From contig CALMWN010000197.1 of the NCBI GenBank assembly GCA_937873555.1, positions 1 through 6,330 of the forward strand: 6,330 nt of DNA. The letters run 5' to 3'. Made by a program: the position numbers and the translations under genes. Origin of the DNA: an uncultured Clostridia bacterium (GTDB lineage Bacteria > Bacillota > Clostridia > Acetivibrionales > CALMWN01). Positions 5,878 through 6,330 of the stretch are shown here, piece by piece; position 1 is the stretch's first letter, and each line of letters begins with the position of its first letter. A model generated the notes under the pieces. It was given only the letters and a program-made list of their open reading frames with translations, was not told the DNA's origin and did no database searches.

Positions 5878-6288
5878 GTGAACGATGTAAGCGGCAATGC
5901 TGCAAAAAAAGCCGGATTTCAGGCAGCATTCAAAACTTCAGGGTGGAGAGAGGTCAAGAAAAACATATTGCGTAGCAAATATCTGTATCTGATGATATTG
6001 CCTACCTTCCTGTATCTTATCATCTTTGACTATGTTCCGATGTATGGTGCACAGATAGCATTCAGGGATTTTAACCCTTTTGTAGGAGTGCTGCAAAGTC
6101 CGTGGGTCGGATTCAAGTACTTCCAGGAATTCTTTTCATCGGTATATTTCTGGCGGTTGATACGCAATACCCTGGTCTTGAGTGTGACATCCATAATTTT
6201 TGCTTTCCCGGCGCCGATAATTCTGGCTCTGATGATAAATGAGGTGCGTGGCAATCTGTTCAAGAAATCGATACAAACGATTGTATAC
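5878..6288 (+). CDS. LplB/YtcP-type ABC transporter permease, 3'-truncated
   Basis: N-terminal 137 codons of an inner-membrane permease of a Gram-positive polysaccharide/oligosaccharide importer, usually about 300-320 aa, so more than half is missing. A basic cytoplasmic leader is followed by YLYLMILPTFLYLIIFDYVPMYG, with the YxPMYG...IAFRDFNPF signature that separates LplB-type proteins from MalF-type permeases. Then come WVGFKYFQEFF, YFWRLIRNTL and FAFPAPIILALMINEVR, all typical of the family. The EAA loop would lie beyond the cut. GTG 5878 is preferred over GTG 5869 from ribosome binding site spacing. It belongs to a different importer from the MalFG pair upstream; a second permease and a lipoprotein gene would be expected next. 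Genomic sequence stops at the TAC codon ending at 6288; the apparent last residues LSLIHI come from sequencing adapter and are not part of the protein. Confidence 0.9.
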
Positions 6289-6330
6289 CTGTCTCTTATA
6301 CACATCTGACGCTGCCGACGAAGAGGATAG
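6289..6330 (+). other. Illumina Nextera adapter read-through (non-genomic)
   Basis: Positions 6289-6307 are exactly the 19-bp Tn5 mosaic end CTGTCTCTTATACACATCT. Positions 6308-6321 are GACGCTGCCGACGA, the adjoining Nextera adapter. Positions 6322-6329 are AGAGGATA, the reverse complement of i5 index TATCCTCT (N503/S503). The final G matches the first base of the flow-cell adapter that follows. This is library sequence left untrimmed at a contig end, not a biological transposon end, and should be removed from the record. Confidence 0.98.

Noticed and set aside
6030..6305. Minus-strand reading frame beginning MCIRDR
   Set aside because: Its start lies in adapter sequence and the remainder is antisense to the clear LplB-type permease.
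6289..6307. Tn5 mosaic end, which could be read as a transposon end or insertion site
   Set aside because: It is followed immediately by Nextera adapter and an index in library order, so it is a sequencing artefact and not a mobile element.

Overview
The window looks like part of an operon-rich chromosomal region from a Gram-positive anaerobe-like bacterium (Bacillota, Clostridia or Paenibacillus-like). The support is moderate GC content by eye, strong AGGAGG/GGGAGG ribosome binding sites, GTG starts, a sigma-A type promoter, an LplB/YtcP-type permease, and a CUT1 sugar importer with no ATPase gene beside it. All eight genes are on the + strand. The first is cut by the left edge and the last by the right edge.

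Layout: (1) nt 3-1929 and 1940-2776 hold a carbohydrate ABC importer of the CUT1/MalEFG type: the C-terminal 273 residues of a solute-binding protein, then two inner-membrane permeases. A 163-bp gap with strong hairpins separates the binding-protein gene from the first permease gene. (2) nt 2839-5808 hold a four-gene catabolic cassette: a Gfo/Idh/MocA NAD(P)-dependent sugar oxidoreductase, two unlike VOC (glyoxalase-fold) proteins, and a xylose-isomerase-like TIM-barrel isomerase/epimerase. A near-consensus sigma-A promoter (TTGCCA, 17 bp, TATAAT) lies just before it. (3) nt 5878-6288 hold the start of a second, different importer permease (LplB type).

Working model (inference): the first importer brings in a sugar, glycoside or sugar derivative. 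The oxidoreductase oxidises a ring hydroxyl, and the metal-dependent TIM-barrel and VOC enzymes isomerise, epimerise or eliminate from the keto-sugar. A second importer may supply a related oligosaccharide. The cassette resembles in outline the known 'oxidise to a keto-sugar, then eliminate or isomerise' routes, but the pairing with two VOC proteins is not one I can assign to a named pathway.

The last 42 bases (6289-6330) are not genomic. They are Illumina Nextera read-through: the 19-bp Tn5 mosaic end, the read-1-side adapter, an 8-base i5 index matching N503/S503, and one more adapter base. The final permease therefore ends in artefact residues (LSLIHI) in a naive translation, and its true sequence is cut at nt 6288. 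No RNA genes, CRISPR arrays, insertion sequences or phage features were seen.
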